From positions 6,324,001-6,388,000 of the forward strand of contig NC_083562.1 in assembly GCF_019925205.1 (NCBI RefSeq): a stretch of DNA of 64,000 nt, read 5' to 3'. This DNA comes from Metopolophium dirhodum. Its lineage: Eukaryota > Arthropoda > Insecta > Hemiptera > Aphididae. Positions 16,201-29,300 of the stretch are shown here, piece after piece. Within the stretch, counting starts at the first letter, position 1. Every line of letters begins with the position of its first letter. The notes beneath the pieces are model-generated. The model saw nothing but the letters and a program-made list of their open reading frames with translations. It made no database searches and was not told the DNA's origin. The position numbers and the translations under genes were made by a program.

Positions 16201-16450
16201 AAAAATATATGACATACACTGTATACGCGTAACGATTTGTGACTGTACCCATATAGATTGACTATACCCTTGCGCAAAACATATATACTGCACACGGCGG
16301 CGCACACCATTATCAGGTACCTACAATATAACCTACCTACCTATAATATGTGTATTTATTATTATTATATGCACACGAGATGCGATTAAGTTATTACTCG
16401 TCATAGTCCGTCGGGATGGCAATGCATTTTTTTTTTTGCCTTCTTATTTT
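13214..16450. other. AT-rich intergenic sequence, no gene recognised
   Basis: No supported coding region. A small GC-richer patch near 13900-14110 is open in both directions but shows no family motif. A CA-rich microsatellite lies near 15855-15875 and AT palindromes occur near 14505-14550 and 16025-16070. Confidence 0.55.
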
Positions 16451-16499
16451 CGACACATTAAAATATCCTCTTCTCGAGCGTATTATAAAAATGGAAAAC

Positions 16500-17296
16500 C
16501 GGTCGTCGTCGTCGTCGTCGTCGGTGAACGGCGTTGGCGCTTATAAGAAAAGATAAAAAAAAAAACCCGCGTGTTGGTGGATGCAAAAAAAAAAAAAAAT
16601 TGTGGGATTGTCCAAGGACTTTGGTTTTTAGGAATTTTCGCCCAGAAAACTCATCTCCGGTGCCGGTGATGCGGCGGCGGCCGAGGCGGTTCGTCTCCCC
16701 GCCGAGCGGGTCCTCGAACCAGTCCGGCGAACGCGCGCGCGCCACAGTCGCCGCCGCCGCACGCATCACACCAGCTCGTTGCAAACCGACACGACAGTCG
16801 TCGCGAAAGCACACACGCCGTCAGACGTCTCTCTCTCCGTAATAATAAATTTTAATTTAAAAAAAAAAAAACCCGTAACATAATAGAATAAAAATTGTAC
16901 GCGATCGCGTATAAACCGGCGGCGACATAATATTGTACCGTCGCGTCGTACACCACCGCGACAGGAAGCAGGGCTATCACAATTCACAACATAGTATACG
17001 GAGTGGACACTGCGACGACGACGACGCCGGAAGACGATGTGCGTGAACACAGTCGACTTACTGCAGTGATCGATGTTATAATAATATTATATAACGCTCT
17101 CGATACATGCGGAAACCGGAGTAGTGATCGGGATCACCGAAGACATTCCAAAACTTTTCATCTGGCTGACATGAGCGGTTGAACTTGGACACTATACCTA
17201 CTCAAAAACGCGCACACGTCCGGCGCGAACAGAACTGCACGTCTGCAAGAGGAGCGCAGCGATAGCCGACGACTTCTCCGCACGAACTCGCGGCAG
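16500..17296 (+). promoter_or_regulatory. CpG-rich probable promoter and 5'UTR exon of the GH27 gene
   Basis: This is one of the most GC- and CpG-rich stretches in the window and lies 2.9 kb upstream of the start codon. It ends in a good donor, GGCAG followed by GTAAAA at 17297, while an acceptor (TATTTGCAG) lies 5 nt before the start codon, so a 5'UTR intron 17297-20194 fits well. A three-codon upstream ORF (ATG AGC GGT TGA) starts at 17171. A (GTC)7 run lies at 16502-16522. No TATA box or clear initiator could be assigned, so the transcription start is unknown. The link to the GH27 gene is inferred from position and splice signals only; this tract could also serve another transcript. Confidence 0.5.
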
Positions 17297-20105
17297 GTAA
17301 AAACCTTAACCATATATTGCCATAGGCATGTACATTTTAATGTTCACACCAGCCCGCAAGTCAATATTTTACACGATACTAAAGTAGTTCTAATATAATA
17401 AACTGTATTATAATATATCGTATTGCTGTAACGTTTTCGCCGTATATAGATTGATTTCCTAACCCTTTCATTCCACACATGACGTCTCTTACATGACATT
17501 GCTATTCCTGACAACCCTGCAGCTGCACCCTGTCGACTTGAGTGCAACTCGAATCGCGATCTATATCTATTAAATACATTAACGACAACGACATCGAGTG
17601 AGGTATTATCTGATTTCCACCTAACGTGCGCTAATGTCATTGTCACTATATATCTCCCATTTCAATATAGTACAATCATTTATCGTATTTGTATACTTAC
17701 GATATTGTATGGATAATTTTTTTTAATAATATGTAACATTCAACTACAATATACGAGTAGTAAAAAAAAAAAGTTAACTAGCTAATAAATATTTAATAGT
17801 AAACTATTATATTGGCCGGTACACACGTATATTATATAATATGCGTCTTCATAGTACTAGTGCAAATATATATTATATTATTTGGGGTTACTGCCCATAA
17901 TGAATACGGGAAAACGACCGATTTGTTCGAAATATTTAAATGCTCTGTCAAAAAAGCCGTCTACCGGAGAAAATATTACAATTTTATACTACCCCGTGGG
18001 TCCCTGGCCCGTAGTCAGAATTTTTCCGCTCCCGAACTACAAACATTTAACCACCTTTTCTCTGCCAATTCAATATTACTGAACACGTTTGTTGAACAAA
18101 AATAAAAAATGTACAAAACTGTTGATTTTTTTACTTTTATGATTTCAACTAACTGAACGCAATTTAGTTTTATCGCATTTTTTGTTGGGTTAAAGTATGA
18201 CATTTTCCGGGCCAGTTAGGATTATAGCCACTCTTTTAAAATTGCCGCTATGGGATCAGAGGATTGTTGGCCATTTAAATTCTTGGCTGATATACCTACG
18301 TATTTCCGTTCGTTTACATGGATCGAGTACGAATACACTATTTTTACAAAAAAAAAAACACATCCTCTGTAAATGAATTACCTAGTTCTAGAATATTGAC
18401 GCTCGCACCGTTCGAGTCGTCTCATTCTACACACCTACATAGTACATATACACATAATTTATACGATGCGAGCACCGCATGGTATAACTAATACGCTTTG
18501 ATGTGTGTGAAAATGACCGAAATTCAAACGAAATACACGATAATATACGCGTTATACCGAGTAATATACTTAGGCGTTATACTTGGCGTCCGTCTGAGCC
18601 CAATCTAGAAACAGAGAAAGTTTCGGGTCCAGAAAGTTTCACTCTCGGGAACTTTGACGAGCGTTAAAAATAAGACATTCGATACGTTTATTCCGTCCGT
18701 GCGCCGCCGGGGACACGAGTCTTATTTATATTTGCTCCGTGCAGGTGTATCGTTTATATATATTATCATTGATTTTCAAAAAAAAAAAAATAAACCGTGA
18801 TCGATGACCGCGATTTAACGAAAACGTTTGCATTACACGGCGGTTTTTTCAAAAGATTTTTACATTATTTCCTTAGCCATGTTATTATAATGGGATCCAG
18901 GAAATATCCAGTAAAAACGTGTCAGCTGCGACTGTATAAACGTCGACACCTGTCACCACGGGAAAAATGGTTTTCACGTTAGTTCAACTTTTCTGAAAAC
19001 CACGTCTAATCGCCGTCGTTATTTCGAAGGATATCCTCGCACCGGATGCAGCTCAATAGCAAGTCGATTAGGTTTTAGAACAATAAGAAACGGTTTTTTA
19101 CGAAAACTGTGGCTTGCAGCGGGTTTGTTTACCCATATACTAACAAAGCGTATTAACATTTTATCAAAATTCAAATATCCCATACCATTAGCATATAGCT
19201 ATATGCATTTGTTACGCATAACTCCGAGAAATAAAATGTATCTTTGAAATTACTAACTTTCAGAGTAAGTATACATGATATTACGATGTTCTATAATCAA
19301 ACGTCCTTATATCCATTGAGTATACACTTAAGTCCCAACATCAGGTTTCGTATTTGTAGTTCAAAGTTATTTATAAAATATCAGCTTAAGATAATTTAAA
19401 ATTTTTTCAAACGATTGACTGGTGATCAATTCGTAACCTTCAAATGTAATATAACCGGTTGAATGTGGTCGATTGGTTCAGTGAACATATATTACTTAAT
19501 TAGTATTTATTTTATTACATAAATTAAAATATGAACATCGTCTATTATCATTATTATTTTTATTTATTAACTTATTTTTACAATTATTGTGAACTTTTTA
19601 CATAATATTAAATAATAATTACAATGCAATTCTATAATTTATTCCTATGCTGCTTACCTTATATTGAATATTTTATAAGTATATTTGTCAACGTTTTCAT
19701 AATATTTTAAAAGTATCAATAGCTCAAACCATTAGTAATAATTACTAATACATTTTTATACTTATTAGTTATTAGTTATATAATATAACAGCTAGTCATA
19801 TAGAAATTATGAACATCTACTAAAAATGTACTGTCGTCGGGTGATCGAGTAGCGTGAAATAAGTGTATTGATACTTAGTATAGTTTAATGATAACGATAC
19901 TTTGGTTTAAAATTTAAACACACATTTCCCAAGAAAGATGATTGATTTATTATGATGTATAGTAACATTGTAATAATATACGTAACGTAGTCAGCTATAA
20001 TATAATATAATATTATAACGTATAGTTAAATTATAAAGATAGTAGGGATTGTTCAAAAGTAACTTTTAAATATTAAAAACATTGTCCTTATTTGATGCAA
20101 AGACT

Positions 20106-20132
20106 TTAGGTTAGGTTACCTAACCTAACCTA
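20106..20132. repeat. Head-to-head telomere-type palindrome (TTAGG/CCTAA)
   Basis: Two TTAGG units plus TTA are followed directly by two CCTAA units plus CCTA, forming a near-perfect palindrome about 65 bp upstream of the coding exon 1 acceptor. It may be chance simple sequence or a scar of repair. Confidence 0.7.
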
Positions 20133-20194
20133 CAACTTTTAATATGCAAAAAAAAACATGTAATTAATTGTACATCATTTTGCTGTATTTGCAG

Positions 20195-20363
20195 ATAAAA
20201 TGGCAGCTTTTCAATGGATAACAGCCTTAACGGTGTTCCAACTGCTGACAAGCAGTTTTTGTCTGGAAAATGGTTTAGCCAGGACACCACCGATGGGATG
20301 GTTGGCGTGGGAGAGATTTAGATGTAATACTGATTGCAAAAACGATCCCGACAACTGTATAAG
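20195..20363 (+). CDS. NAGA: GH27 exon 1: signal peptide and mature N-terminus (CDS from 20200)
   Basis: The exon begins after the acceptor TATTTGCAG and has 5 nt of 5'UTR before the ATG at 20200. It encodes residues 1-54 plus two bases of codon 55: the hydrophobic leader, the PPMGWLAWERFRC motif with active-site W37, and Cys 42, 46 and 53. The donor is ATAAG followed by GTAATA. Intron 1 is 5217 bp, phase 2. Confidence 0.95.
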
Positions 20364-23300
20364 GTAATAATAATAATTATTCCATAATATTAATAAATAA
20401 AAACTATACACTAAACCTATTATTTCGATTGTATAAGACATAAATAAGTCTGTGGTTTGTCTGCAGATCAAATCTTACTGTTAACACTTAAGTCCACTCA
20501 TTTATTATAATAACCGATTATGTTATTTTTTCTGGTCATTAGGATCAACCATTGGCGTCAATAGAGTCAAAATTCTAGGATCGCAAAAAAAAAAAAAAAC
20601 GATTAACAATAAATTGCTTTCTGTTAATTTTTTCAAATGTGAAAAAATGTACATTTTCATTTTTTGTTACATAAATATAATTTAGTATATATTTATAATT
20701 TGAATTGAACTTTCTTATAATAATAGAATATTTGTTACTTATGCATTTTAACAATCAAAAATTGTTTTGACGATGATATTTTTACTTCACACTGTAAGTT
20801 ACAAATTACAACTACTATAAAAACAAATCATTTTCTTGAATAATAAATATTGAATATTACTTTTGCTAAAGTACCCCTCGATACCACCCACTTGGCGACT
20901 CTTATGGGATCAACTATATTTTATATTTTGAATTAACTATTTAAATACTCGATTTTTATCAGGAGATTGATTTGCATTAGGTACTTAAATAGTGTTAAAT
21001 ATTATTCGAAGAGCTATTACAATTATTTTTCTAAATTATTGAATGTTGTGTATTTATATTACATAATTTACTGTATATAGTATACTTAATGCTTACACAA
21101 AATGTAATTTGATATCTCGTTTCATGATTGAGGTAAATGTAGGCAATCTAACAATTGTTTTCAATGTAGCTGCGTGTTCAGTTATCGTTTATAATTATAT
21201 TATTGTTAGCTTTTTTCCCTAAAATTTCTTTTTTCTATTTTCGGGTTTGTCAACACGATAATTTTCGATACTTTCCAAACGGAAATTTCCCATTAGAAAC
21301 CAATACCGTAGGTATTTGTTGCGGTGGTCTACGTCGACTATAGTCGAAAACAAACCACGAAATCAACGAGAGGTGACACATTTTATATAATACTATGCAC
21401 GTCAAATGCCGACCACAAATTTATTATTATAAGTCATTATGTATTATGCATTATGCACAGTTTTACGTAAACGATAATGGAGCGGCTGCCGTCGTAGTCC
21501 CGTCTAATGCAGAAAGGTACTGCAGAAAACACCTACAACAGCACAACAAAATACTCGATGCGCAACCTCGTCAAATATTGTAAACTAGTTAAAAATCAGA
21601 CGCAACTAAAGTCAAGGGCAGAAGCATAATATAGTGTGTATATTGTGCATTATTATGTAGTGCCTGTACAGTAGTCATTATATCCGAGCGAGGATGAACC
21701 AAGTACAAATAACGCATCAAGTACAAGAGCACAACATATCATAATAACCGTACAACAATGCCGGCGTTCATGACATCCGTCCTCGGAAATTCGGGCAAAA
21801 CTGCTAATTAATAATTGCGGGTTGAAGACAGTTTAAAATATTATTATAATGAGTCAAAACCGCGTTTTTGGGTATCACAACGTCGGCGGCGGCGTCCGCT
21901 TGGAGGCTAAACATTTTAGTGCGCTCAACAACGTCCCGAAACTATAGTCCAGCCCGCGTGCGTATATGATAGCAGTTCGAGTGCAGTATATATAGGCGTA
22001 TTGTCTAGAGTTTTATACATAACCACCTATCATCTACCTGTACTGTGTACAGGTTAGGTTAGGTAGATATACATGATTGAGGATGACAGATGTCGTTTAC
22101 GTCTTTTTTCGCTGTAATAATCGGCCTAGATTTTGTCATCAGAACATTGTTTTTTTCCCATCCACCGAATTTGTCAAGGTACGCAAATCGTCGTGTAACG
22201 ATTAGGTATACTGACGGAGGAAACAATCGCGATCTGCTAAATGTCATTCGGTTACGCAACGCGCCGAGAGGCTGCGAAATATATATATATATATTATGTG
22301 TTATTATGTGTACGATATGAACATAAGGGAATCGATTGTTCTGCCGTACGATCTGGCCCGGAAAACTGCAGGTATTGCAGCTGTGAACCCGCCCACGACA
22401 TATCCCTCCCGTAGCTCACCGATAGCGAAAATATCTATAATTATTTATAGGTATCTCTGATGAGAGTTCGCGGTGTGTACGCAACGAACGATAATAACAC
22501 ATCGACCGGTTCGACGTCACGATTTTGAGTAGAAAAAAAGAGATCACGACAAAAACGTGCGTGGGCTGGTATGTGCCTATATGCTATATATAGATTTGTG
22601 TATATTGTAATATTGGACACGATAAGTATGGTATACGTGCGTTATATGTATACGTTCTACAGTTCGCCCCCTTAAAACCACTACGTGTATATGGGTGTAC
22701 GCGCCATTTTACACGATTAATCGCTAGTTCAGAGTTACCGCGGTGCGGACGCGAGCAGAAAGCGATATAATATTATAATATTACTTGGGAGTTGGGGCCG
22801 TTACGCGACATCGTGTATGATTAGACTTAAAAATGAAAAAAAATTCAACGATCATTGACGGGTTTCGAAATGTACGTACGTATACAGTAAAATTATTTCA
22901 GTGACTCGCCGAGAATGGAGCCGAGAAAGGGCCCTCGGTATCCGGGGATGGTCACATTTCCAATGAGGTGGACGATTTCCGTCATGCGGTCGGTCGTCGT
23001 TATGCCTTTGACATTGGTTCCACTTATGATTTTTAAGGGCATTTATTAAGGCAGGTATGTCTGCGTGATGGACTGCTGCAAAAGTGGACAGGTCGCGACA
23101 AATTTTTTCATGCCACTGCCGTACAATAAATCAAAAATCACGTCGTCCAGAGTCACAGTCTGCAGTTATTTAAAGATACTTAAGCGCGTGCCATTTCCGA
23201 TCGCGACGAATTTCAAGCCAACTGCGAAGTTCGGAACATAATAAACACGATGATAATACGTTACCTGTATAATAGTCCTATACCATCTTGTACACAGTGT

Positions 23301-26300
23301 AGCTGAAAATATAATTATGATACAGTCTGGGGGAACTCGCGTCTTCGATTTGGAATAGTTTTTGTAGTTTTTTTTTTTATTTTTTTCAATAATTGAACGT
23401 TCAGGTTTTACGCGTATGTTCCGCCGTAATGATCATTTTGGACGAAAACCTCATCGATCGGAATTAGGAAAAAAATATACATATATAGATAGTGCTGAGC
23501 ACCGCAGTCACGATTCGGTACCACACGCCGCAGCCGGTTGAACTCTATTTTCCTGCAGCAGCATTCGAAGAAAACAGATTTTTCGTCGTTGTTGTTATTG
23601 TTGTTGTTGTTTTTTTTTTTGCTGACACGAAAAGGGCATCGAAAGAACGCACCGTGGCGGACTGCTATTATGCAGCATTAATCGTAGGGCCGAACTCAGA
23701 CCTTGAACCGAACTGGATGAACATGTAACGCACAGACGACAAAGTGTTCGTATCCTTCTCTTATAAAATTATTATTATTATTATTATAACAACAGCGGCA
23801 CTCGTGTGTCCTCCTTATATCGATTATTGTTACGGTGACGGGAAAATGGTATGAGATCAAAATATTATCGAAATCATTATTGTCATGGCGTTTTTGTGGA
23901 TTCTAGGTCGCACGCTATAAAAAAAATAGATTAATTTTCTACATCGCATCCTACGGAGACGCCTGCAGACACACGGAGCAGTGGCATAGTGACACTCGTA
24001 CTCGCCATTGCCACTTGATGTATCAGCGCATCGACGACGAAAATACGTTTATCAAAAAATAACGATATTATTAAAATTGTTATCATATTGTATTTTCGAA
24101 TGCAGTTGTATCCACTCGTATAATATCGTAATGAAAAAAGTTTCCTCTCGTCTTTATATTGTTCATCAAATTATCGTTTAAAAGTTTGTTACACAATTTA
24201 TTTGTCCGAGTAGGTATGCACTGCAGTGTTTGTTTATCGTTATTTATATTATTATTATTATTATTATTATTAATCCGCACCGAAATTTGCTATCCGCCAT
24301 ATATCCGAGACCGTCTATTAACTATTAATTTTACGAAATTGAATTTTGTTCTGTGGATACACTATAGCGTCGTAGGTTTAATAAATAATATGGCTAATTT
24401 CCACGCTGACGTTTTAAATTGATCCAATGCGATGAATGCGATGGAATTCCTGCAGACTTGGCGAACAGCTGAAAACGGTCATACGGAAGTAATTCGAAAT
24501 AAACTACGAATAATCAATCTCGACCGTGCTTTATATAATATATTATATAGATATATAATATAATCTACGTGGTGCATTATCGTTTTAGGGAAGCCAATTA
24601 CCACTCCAGTGCAGAACTGGTGACGGATTATTAATTATATTTATTTATAGTGTATAATAATATAATCTTGTGGGACGAATTCGGCGCAAATAACGCCATT
24701 AAACTCAATCAAGTCCCTCGGTCGGAACGTAAAGATCTATAAAATAGCGTACGATATTATATTTTATCGTACAATATACCTTTACGACTTTGCCCGCTGC
24801 GTACAGTATACGTTTGCTATTTTATCGATCGAGTGTTGAAACTTTAAACGTCACAACGATTGTTCAGTTATTATCTAAATTCAAATTATTATACGAGACT
24901 GTGGACTCGGAAAAATTATGAATCAATTCCATCGAGACGACTGAGACACAAGGCGTTATTATCTATGTTGTATATGCGACGTTAAAGTGTATACAATAGT
25001 AAGGTTGTCCGCGTAATTATATATGTAGGTAAATAGTAGAATTACGATAAACTTCATTGTCTACGCCATTATAATATCGTACGTATATTGTAATACGCGT
25101 TGTTGCCGATATAATTAATACTTGCCTGGAAAATAATCTTATCAGAGGATCTATAATATTATGTTAAAAAGTTAATTCGTTCAATAATTACTCGAAGCCA
25201 GTCGAAGGCAATTACGCATAGAGTTCGTCGAGTTCGTGTATACAGACTCGTATCTGAAAATTACGAAAACCTTGACGCAACTGCAGAAACGATGATGTAC
25301 AGTATAAAGTTTTCGAAAATTTCAAGCACGCTTGCAGATATACAGGGAAATAGTTTTTCACGAAAAATAATATGTGTACAGCGGCAGTAAGATGACGTAT
25401 GAAAGACTTGGAAGTACAAAAAGCATTACTTACCTACTGCGGTTTATTACGAACGCGCGTGCGCCCGTTGTTATGATATTATTGTAGTTTCGTAATATTG
25501 TTACAACAAAATATAACAATAATGATTCGTATAGTCACGTGTTATAATAATATTGTCATCATTGTCTGTTTTGTGTTCAGCGAGAAACTCTTTAGGACCA
25601 TGACGGACCTTGTGATATCCGAAGGGTACGCTGCTGCCGGTTACGAGTACATAAACGTGGACGACTGTTGGTTGGACTTTGCAAGGTCGTACGATGGTAG
25701 ACTACAGCCCGACGCCAAACGGTTCCCCAGAGGAATGGCCGACCTATCCGAATACGTGAGTACAACCTACCTATACCCATATGCTCCGACTTTAATCCTA
25801 TTAAATCGCGATAATTTACGGTTTGTGCGCAATAAAATACGTAATAAAGGTTTTCGTATAATAATAATATGTACGCCTACAAATCAAGATTACGAGAGTA
25901 ATAGGTATGTACGTCCTATAAAAAAGTATAAATATTATATATTAACATTATAATTTATTAATAACGTCTATAAAGTTCAATAGCTCACCGCATTCATTAT
26001 TTTTTTTACAAACTATAATTATTATGATTGCACTGTAGTAAACTAGTAATAATATGCTATTAAAAACTGTACGCGAGTCATACGCCAATTGTAGATATAA
26101 ATAAATCGTTTTGTGTAAAAAATTCGAGATTTAATATTAAAACGTCTTAATACCGGCAAGTATAGAATGGCATAATATTATATTGTGTCATCTTGTCCGG
26201 TTAAAAATTGAAACGATACAATTTAACGGTTTCAGTAAGACATGATAATGTTTGTACAGCGTTATTTAGGAGTTAGGTTAGGTTAGGTTACAACGTGAAT

Positions 26301-29300
26301 ACTTCTGAGTGCTCTGACGATTATTTTAATGACTAATAAGCAATAAGTAATAAGTACAAGTATGTTACATTCTTATTCTTATTAATTATGATTCTTTTAA
26401 CGGCTCGATCGCTTTTCTTGATTATACCACTTTAATAAAAAAAAAACGCGTTTAACGGTTCACGAGTAGAAACAAATTATTCTGCGGGTGTTTTTAATAT
26501 TATCTAATTTTTAAGTTATGTGTATACATTAACATTATTATAGAATATTGTCTTGCATAATATTTGGAACGTTAACGCACGAATAGAACGAGTCAGAGAA
26601 AAAAAAATTCCATTAAATTTATTGTGTTTCTCAATTTCCACGTTGAATTATAATATAACACCGATTTAGCTCACGTTCGCCCTTATTATCAATTAATTGA
26701 GTTTTGTGTGTACATTATTTTTGCATATAATATATGTCATAATGATATGTATATGTTACTCAAGACGATGCTGTTCTATCTAGTGCAGAAATTACCAACC
26801 ATGATGTGTATATATACGAATATGATATAGGTGGTTTGAAACCAAATTACGCTGCTCGAACACATTGTGTAAATATATAAATATATATATAAATTATATA
26901 TGTTATAAAACAATGGGGAATGTCAATTTTCAACCGAAAAAATAATGAAAAATTATTAACAATAAGAAACAAAAAAAAAAAAAATGATTTTAACCAGGGC
27001 GTGACAATGATGCGACTAATTTGGAGAAAAAAAAACTGTTACGACGACAGGACGTGTGATGTGCGTTGGCAGGTACATCTTATTCGAAATATTTATGCAA
27101 TCTTTTTAACGATTAATGCCAACAATTTGTGTCAGTCTCGTACTATATTATACACTACAATATATACGTAATAATATAATCTCAGACATTATAGTTATCT
27201 GTATAATATAGTATATAAACTAGGTAAAGCAATAGTGACGCCCAAACGACACACGTAAATCGAACATTTGGCCGATGAACATCGAGGCACGTATGTCGTA
27301 TATTAATTATTATTACCTACATTATGCAGTAATTATTGAATATTGTGCAAACTAAAAAACTGCAGTGATCACAAATTTTCGTTCATATAACAACACCGTC
27401 GTCACAGTAATCTTTTTACGCGCCGTGTTGCTCAACGACCATTATATTAATCATAATACTTGATAGTAATAACAATAGCAATAACAATAATAATAGTAAT
27501 AGTAACGACTGCAGGTGCAGCTGCAGTAACAGTGTTGAACCACATTCACGACACGAGCACGACGCGTTAGCGGTAACATTTAAGTGATATAAAATATGAA
27601 CACGGCCACACAATATGTATAAATGTATAAAATTATACGATAAATAAATTATGTTTAGGTATGCCACTTATGACTTATATAATAACACTGTGCAGCGGAC
27701 GGGCTACGGCCATTTGCCCATATAAATATATAATATTATAGCGAGAGTTGTAGGGAATGTTTATTAAAAAAACAAAAAATGTATTCTGAAACATTAATTA
27801 ATTTCAAACATATATACAGGGTGATTCATAAAGCGTAAAACACTCATTATCTCAAAAAGTATTAATGTTTTTGAAAATATTTTTCACATAGTTTCAAGTT
27901 GTTAAAAAACTATGTTTTTATTAAAAGATTATATTTTTAAATATTTTTTATCTATATAATTTTTTAAGTTTTTTACTTTTTTGAATGACAGCATAGAGTT
28001 TTAAATTCATATTCCAAAGCAGAATATTTTTCTAAGTATTTTGATACATAAAAATCTAATTTAGGGCGAGTAGTCTATGGGGTATAAGCATTTAAAGTTT
28101 AGATGGGCGGAGTGGAGTGGTATGGGGTTACCCCGCAAATGTGTGTCCACTACTCCACTTGTCTAAACCTTAAATACTTATAACTCATAAACTACTCGTC
28201 CTAAATTCGATATTTGTGTATTAAAATACTTAGAAAAATATTCTGCTTTGGAAAATGAAATTAAAACTCTCTGCTGTCATTCAAAAAAGTAAACAACTTA
28301 AAAAATATAAGGATAAAAAATATTTAAAAATATAATTTTTTTAATAAAAATGTGGGTTTTTTAACAACTTGAAACTATGTAAAAAATATTTTTAAAAACA
28401 TTAATACTTTTTGAGATAATGAGTGTTTTACGCTTAATAAATCACTCTGTATAGTCGGGACGAGACCGCTAGATTCACACACTATGCCGTCTTGTTCGTT
28501 CTTATAGATATATTATAGATATTGTTTGATATTATTATCTGTGTTCGACGATGTCTCGATGTCTCGTGTGACTGACGGACAACGATAATCGTCGAATGTA
28601 GATTAGATTAGATTAGATTAGTTCATAAAAAATTTAAAATTACCTAAAGGCTTCAGTATATAAAATTCCACGTAGTACTTTCGTCACTGCACGTCATGAT
28701 CTTTATTCTTTTCCAATAACAAAATATTCCGATATCACACGATTCATAATAATATTATGTGCAACACGCGAACGTCGTTGAACGCTTGTATCCGAATTGC
28801 AGTATTAATCAGTATTAAATTAATAATGGTCTTCTGCATAATACAAAATATTAGAATTTATAAGGTATTGCATTCGTGGCAGAAAAACGGATTGCGCGTG
28901 CTTATTATATTTCTTTCGAGTGCCCAACTATGTTACTATAGTATTATATACGTCTTACACTAATAATTTATGAATATAATGATCGTGAACTTTAATTTTC
29001 TGTACTCGATTTCGTTGCACGCGTGTAATGTAATACCTAATAATTTACACAACGTCTCGTACTGGAGTTGGGACAGGTGGGTTCGTCTCAGCTGCGTTTT
29101 CCGAAAGCACTATATAATATTGTCACCGAATAATAATTGAGCAAATAAAATATTTAAAAATCTACACGACTTTTTAATCACTTTTCAAAACACCAACTCG
29201 CGAAACCCAAACCCCTCATATCTCTCTTTCTCTCTGCTTTACGATTATAACTTTTAAAACGCTTTTAGCCGTAAACCCCTTAACATTTGACAAGCTCAAC

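Noticed and set aside
17812..18105. 97-codon plus-strand ORF within the 5'UTR intron
   Set aside because: Some blocks look protein-like but no family could be named, and neither splice sites nor transposon ends support it.
25498..25953. 151-codon ORF as an independent gene
   Set aside because: It is GH27 exon 2 with intron read-through at both ends; the splice sites and frame continuity fix the exon at 25581-25755.
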